The notes beneath the pieces were generated by a model, which was given only the letters and a program-made list of their open reading frames with translations, ran no database searches and had not been told where the DNA came from. Shown here one piece after another: positions 60,342-64,000 of a DNA stretch of 64,000 nucleotides. The stretch's first letter is position 1, and each line of letters begins with the position of its first letter. The DNA is from Rhodocollybia butyracea (Eukaryota; Basidiomycota; Agaricomycetes; Agaricales; Omphalotaceae). Where the stretch lies: assembly GCA_015501585.1 (NCBI GenBank), contig JADNRY010000004.1, forward strand, positions 186,001 to 250,000, read 5' to 3'. Made by a program: the position numbers and the translations under genes.

Positions 60342-62142
60342 ATGGCCGCGCGTCTTCTTCTTCTGCTTGTTGTTTGGTTCCATGCCCAAGTTGGATTCGC
60401 TTCCCATATACAGGGACGAGAGTAGGTGGTTGTGCCACTATTATCATGAATCGTCGTTACTAAAGGACCTCACCAGTGCTGCTGCTGCAAGCAATGCACC
60501 CACTAGCAGCAACGGAGTTTCGTCATCGGCGATGCAGAATCTTCAGCACGAACTTGGTTTCAATGGCCTGATCCTCCTAAGTAACAGCCCCAACTTCTTG
60601 AACTTTACCCAAGCCTGGGCGATGAACTACAACGCGACTCCACAAGTGGCACTTGTCCCTCACACTTCAAACGATGTGGCTGTAGCGGTAAGCCGAGTAT
60701 CAGTCTGCTTTTAAAGAGCCAGAGTCGCTCATCATGCATCATGCTCTGTAGATTAAATGGGTTAATGCGTTCAATTTGGACTTTGCAATCCGATCAGGTG
60801 GAGCAGCTGCGTCGCAATCTCATCAAGTTATAATATCGCTCTCGCTCTTGAACACGTAAGATACCCATCTAATCCGGAGTTTGAGAGGATGCATTGCTCA
60901 ACTTTTACGCCGCAGGGTTGATTACATCCCTTCCCAAGGCGTCATTCACCTTGGACCCGGGAACGTCTGGGGTGATGTATACGATGCAATGGCAGACCTC
61001 GATGTTACTGCCCTTGGTGGCCGCTTGCCTCTTATTGGTGTGGGTGGGTTCACTGCTGGTGGAGGCATCAGCTACCTGCTAAAACCATCATGGGATCGCC
61101 ACTGACAGCATCGTTGATGCTGAAGTCGTGCTAGCAGACGGATCAATCGTTTGGGCCAGCGAGAACCCAGACCTTCTATATGCAGTTAGAGGGGCTGGCT
61201 TCACTATCGGTGGTGAGCATTTCGCGACGCTAGAGAGTTCCACGGAGAACAACTGTGTTAACATTGTGATGATCAGCTGTAACGGAATACGTCGTAAAGG
61301 CGTACCCCAAGCCGACACAAATCTACAGTGGCTTTGTCCTTTTCACCATGGAAAACTTTGAAGCGATCGCTGCCAATGTCGCGAATACCACTGCACACAA
61401 TACGGATCCCGACGTTGCTATTCTGATGGGTGTTGTTCTTTCTGGGGGCGTTCAAACCATTTTGGTCTTCCCAATTGTCCTTGGTACTGAAGCGTTTGCC
61501 AAAGAGGCGCTTTCCTGGATTTGGGCCCTCCCCGATCCAATCTTGGACACGACGACGAATGTATCATGGGAGACGTTACAAAGCCTTCAACGTCAGTCAT
61601 TTTTACCCCTTCATACCTCCTAACTGACACATTATATAGTGGACTTTGTTTCGCATCCCTTGCCGACTGATGACTATCAACAACACAGCATAGTTGTCAG
61701 GTCAATGACAACAAGTATCCTTCAAGCAGCCGTGGATTGGCAAACCCCTCTCCTCTCTGATCCTCGGTGGGCAGGACTGCAGATCCTGATTGAGCCTTTC
61801 ATCCCCAATTCTTTCGCTTCGCACTTCACCACAGGCCCTTGGCCCCACTCGTACCCTACCATGCATGTGATCCAACTCTTCATCCAAGAATCAAACGCTG
61901 CTACCTCAGACTTTACAGAAAATTTCAACCAGCTCGTCACTGGCGCGGGACTAGTAGAGGCCGCGGCAGGGAGTAACAATGTCCTCCAGCGCTACCCCAA
62001 CTATTATCTACAGGGCACCCCCGCTAATCAGTTCTATGGATCTAATTTGGCCAAATTGGAGGCGGTCAAAGGAGAATTTGACCCACATAACAAGTTCAAT
62101 AAGGGTATTGCTATTACCCCTACTACCAGATCACGGGCATAG
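60342..62142 (+). CDS. BBE-like FAD-linked oxidoreductase 2 (one frameshift)
   Basis: Paralogue of oxidoreductase 1 in divergent position. The ATG at 60342 gives a signal peptide (MAARLLLLLLVVWFHAQVGF), so this one is probably secreted. FAD domain: LDFAIRSGGAAASQSHQVII, HLGPGNVWGDVYDAM, GGRLPLIGVGGFTAGGGISY, SIVDAEVVLADGSIVWAS, AVRGAGFTIG; C-terminal YPNYYLQGTPANQFYGSNL and FDPHNKFNKGIAI. After SYLL an A4 run (61081-61084) shifts the frame; A3 would give NHHGIATDSIVDAE. The join of the signal-peptide exon to DLTSAAAA is not resolved. The RSGGH His is Ala here. Exon order and intron positions match oxidoreductase 1, showing common origin. Confidence 0.82.
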
Positions 62143-63444
62143 GTGCAGCTGGTGCCTAGGTTGGCTAGCCACTCTCGTTTATTACCGTGACCCTCGTTAG
62201 GCAGTATGTAGTATGACCATCTTCAAAATGATAATCAGCGTATATTACGCTGAATTCTGCTGAATTCTATCCGGCATTCACCAGTGCGAGAGCGTTTAAT
62301 ATTTCAATGTTTGAATTATGCAAGCTTCGAAAGTGGCTGAGCTCTATGAGTTTGAAAGCCTCTTCCTATGACGGGGTTGCTAGTAGTCATGGCTTTAGGT
62401 TACAGAAGTAGTAGTGGTACTCTAGAGTCAGAGAGTTGGAGATTTGACGTCGTTTAGAGCTACTGCATTTTGCTCCATTCTTCGAATAGTAGTCAGCTCG
62501 AAGGCGTGAACTACTACAAAGTATGCCTGATTTTGTGTTGATCGCGACCGCACTGGGCATTAAGTACCTTGAGTAAATACCGATTTTGAATAATCTTTTG
62601 AAACAGCATAGCATGCAACGCACCGGACTACACCACTTTGGAGATATCGATCTAATCATCTTTGAAAACAGATTCTAGCTAAGACGTGAATATTGAATAT
62701 CGAATGCCCAATCACCTATCACAGATTGCAGGAAGCAGTTACTCGATATCACACCAAGCGGATAAGGCGGAGGGATCTGATACCTGATACTAGGATTGGC
62801 GGTGATACGTTGATTGAATCGGTCTAGGTTTAACGTTTAGTACTAGTTAGTGGTTAGCGCTTCGGTCCAATCCAACTTTCAAATAGCAGTGTATTAAAAG
62901 CGTTGGACAGGTCCTCACTGGTTCCTCTTCGGTGGACGTACGGCGGCTTATGGCGGTTCCGAGCTCAAGCAAAGCATTCTCCTTCATCGATGGAATGACG
63001 CCCACAGAAGTAGTATGACGAGCTGGTTTCGTGTACAAAGAATACGGCTCGGCACGATGTAGAAGGAAGGTGCTCGTCGACGAAAATGAAAGCATTTAAT
63101 CTTGGATTTCGGCCACAGTAATGACCGGTAATTTGGAGGCAAACATAGACGCGTTGGAAGACTGGCAGCGATGTTTTTGTGCGAAAATTTTTGGATTATG
63201 GAAAGGTTAACAGTCAAAAAAGACCAGGGAAACCAATCGTCGTGTTGAAGAGAGCACGCAATCCCGGTCCGACATGCGTCGGAGTAATTACCAATTATCT
63301 CACGTGTGAGCTTCGTCATTGTGTGGCGCAATTTCGACGCAATTTACTACTTAAGCACAGCGAGAGAAGCATCGCCCTTCCCGTTACCACGATATCCTAC
63401 TCAGAGCCTTCCTCGTCTAAACCTCTCAGAATCAACTCAAGAGA
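62143..63444. other. Intergenic, no gene recognised
   Basis: Short frames on both strands without features. The final 250 bp is probably the glutaredoxin promoter. Confidence 0.4.
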
Positions 63445-63962
63445 ATGGCTGTCAAAGAAATTGTCGAGGTGAGTTTTACATGTTACTCTGAGTTGTTGAT
63501 TGATGTTGAATCCATCTACTAGGATAAAATTGCGAACAACACCGTCGCGATCTTCTCCAAGAGCTGGTGTCCCTACTGCAAACAAGCCAAAGCCCTTTTC
63601 AGCAAAAAACTTTCCCGATGTTGCAACCACGATTATCGAGTAAGTAACACAAAGTGATTCGCAATCCGGTTTACTAAGCTGGCGGTTTAGACTGGACGAA
63701 AGAGAAGATGGACCGGAAATTCAGGCTTACTTAGCGAAAAAGACAGGCCAGAGTACCGTTCCAAACATCTTCGTTAGTACGTACCTCGTCTTTTTGCCCA
63801 TTACACTTCATTCATTTGATTCTTTCTAGATGAGAAACATGTCGGAGGTCTGTTTCATTCCCAACCATTTTTCTCTTTCCCCGATTCATCGTACTTACAG
63901 GTAACGACGACGCTCAGGCCGCACACAAGAAGGGTGAACTCAGGAAACTCGTCGCAGCGTAA
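63445..63962 (+). CDS. Dithiol glutaredoxin, class I (one frameshift in an A6 run)
   Basis: Small thiol oxidoreductase that uses glutathione to reduce protein disulphides and mixed disulphides; cytosolic, as no presequence is seen. Exons 63445-63468, 63523-63639, 63691-63776, 63830-63847 and 63901-63962. The active site is CPYC in [17 protein letters not shown]; the cis-Pro region is TVPNIFVN, and [19 protein letters not shown] follows. The A6 run at 63604-63609 shifts the frame; A5 would continue directly as [17 protein letters not shown] and give the usual about 100-residue protein. The rest of the exons agree with that frame, so the gene is probably functional and the run miscalled. Confidence 0.9.
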
Positions 63963-64000
63963 GCTGGTACCGACGCCGTTTAGCTGCAGGCTGATAGGCT

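Overview
The window is genomic DNA of a filamentous basidiomycete, probably Agaricomycetes. Evidence: genes with many 45-110 nt GT-AG introns, a nuclear mitochondrial ATP synthase beta gene, an external Ca2+-type NADH dehydrogenase, a DUF6533-like seven-helix protein, a DMATS-type prenyltransferase and a DIRS retrotransposon. Exon joins below were worked out by eye from phase and splice signals. No similarity search was run.

Left part (0.7-22.1 kb), mainly single-copy genes: an allantoate-permease-like MFS transporter (+), a coiled-coil protein (-), a mitochondrially targeted protein of unknown role (+), an unknown basic-N-terminus protein (-), ATP synthase beta ATP2 (+), a two-finger GATA factor (-), an unrecognised three-exon gene (-), an external NADH:ubiquinone oxidoreductase with two EF-hand loops (-), and a type II haloacid dehalogenase (-).

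Middle part (22-50 kb), repeat-built accessory DNA. A block of about 3.3 kb (HAD 5' end, small cysteine-rich secreted gene, a second MFRL-leader gene, two repeat modules) occurs in inverted orientation at 22.1-25.4 and 36.1-39.5 kb. A shortened third copy follows at 39.56-41.66 kb, and the secreted gene alone recurs at 49.7 kb. Between the inverted arms lie a broken VWA-domain gene, a seven-helix membrane protein and a secreted protein. A 6 kb DIRS-type tyrosine-recombinase retrotransposon (42.5-48.5 kb) has split another repeat copy, whose uninterrupted relative is at 35.1-35.6 kb.

Right part (54.6-62.2 kb) looks like a small secondary-metabolite locus: a DMATS-type aromatic prenyltransferase, two paralogous BBE-like FAD oxidoreductases and a seven-helix membrane protein. 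A dithiol glutaredoxin gene closes the window.

The most notable novelty candidate is the small secreted family. Once spliced, four copies encode 64-79 residue proteins with signal peptides and a C-C-CC-C-C framework typical of inhibitor-cystine-knot folds, and splicing needs a 4 or 10 nt micro-exon. Caveat: several otherwise sound genes carry +1 A in homopolymer runs, so some frameshifts may be sequence errors rather than true pseudogenisation.
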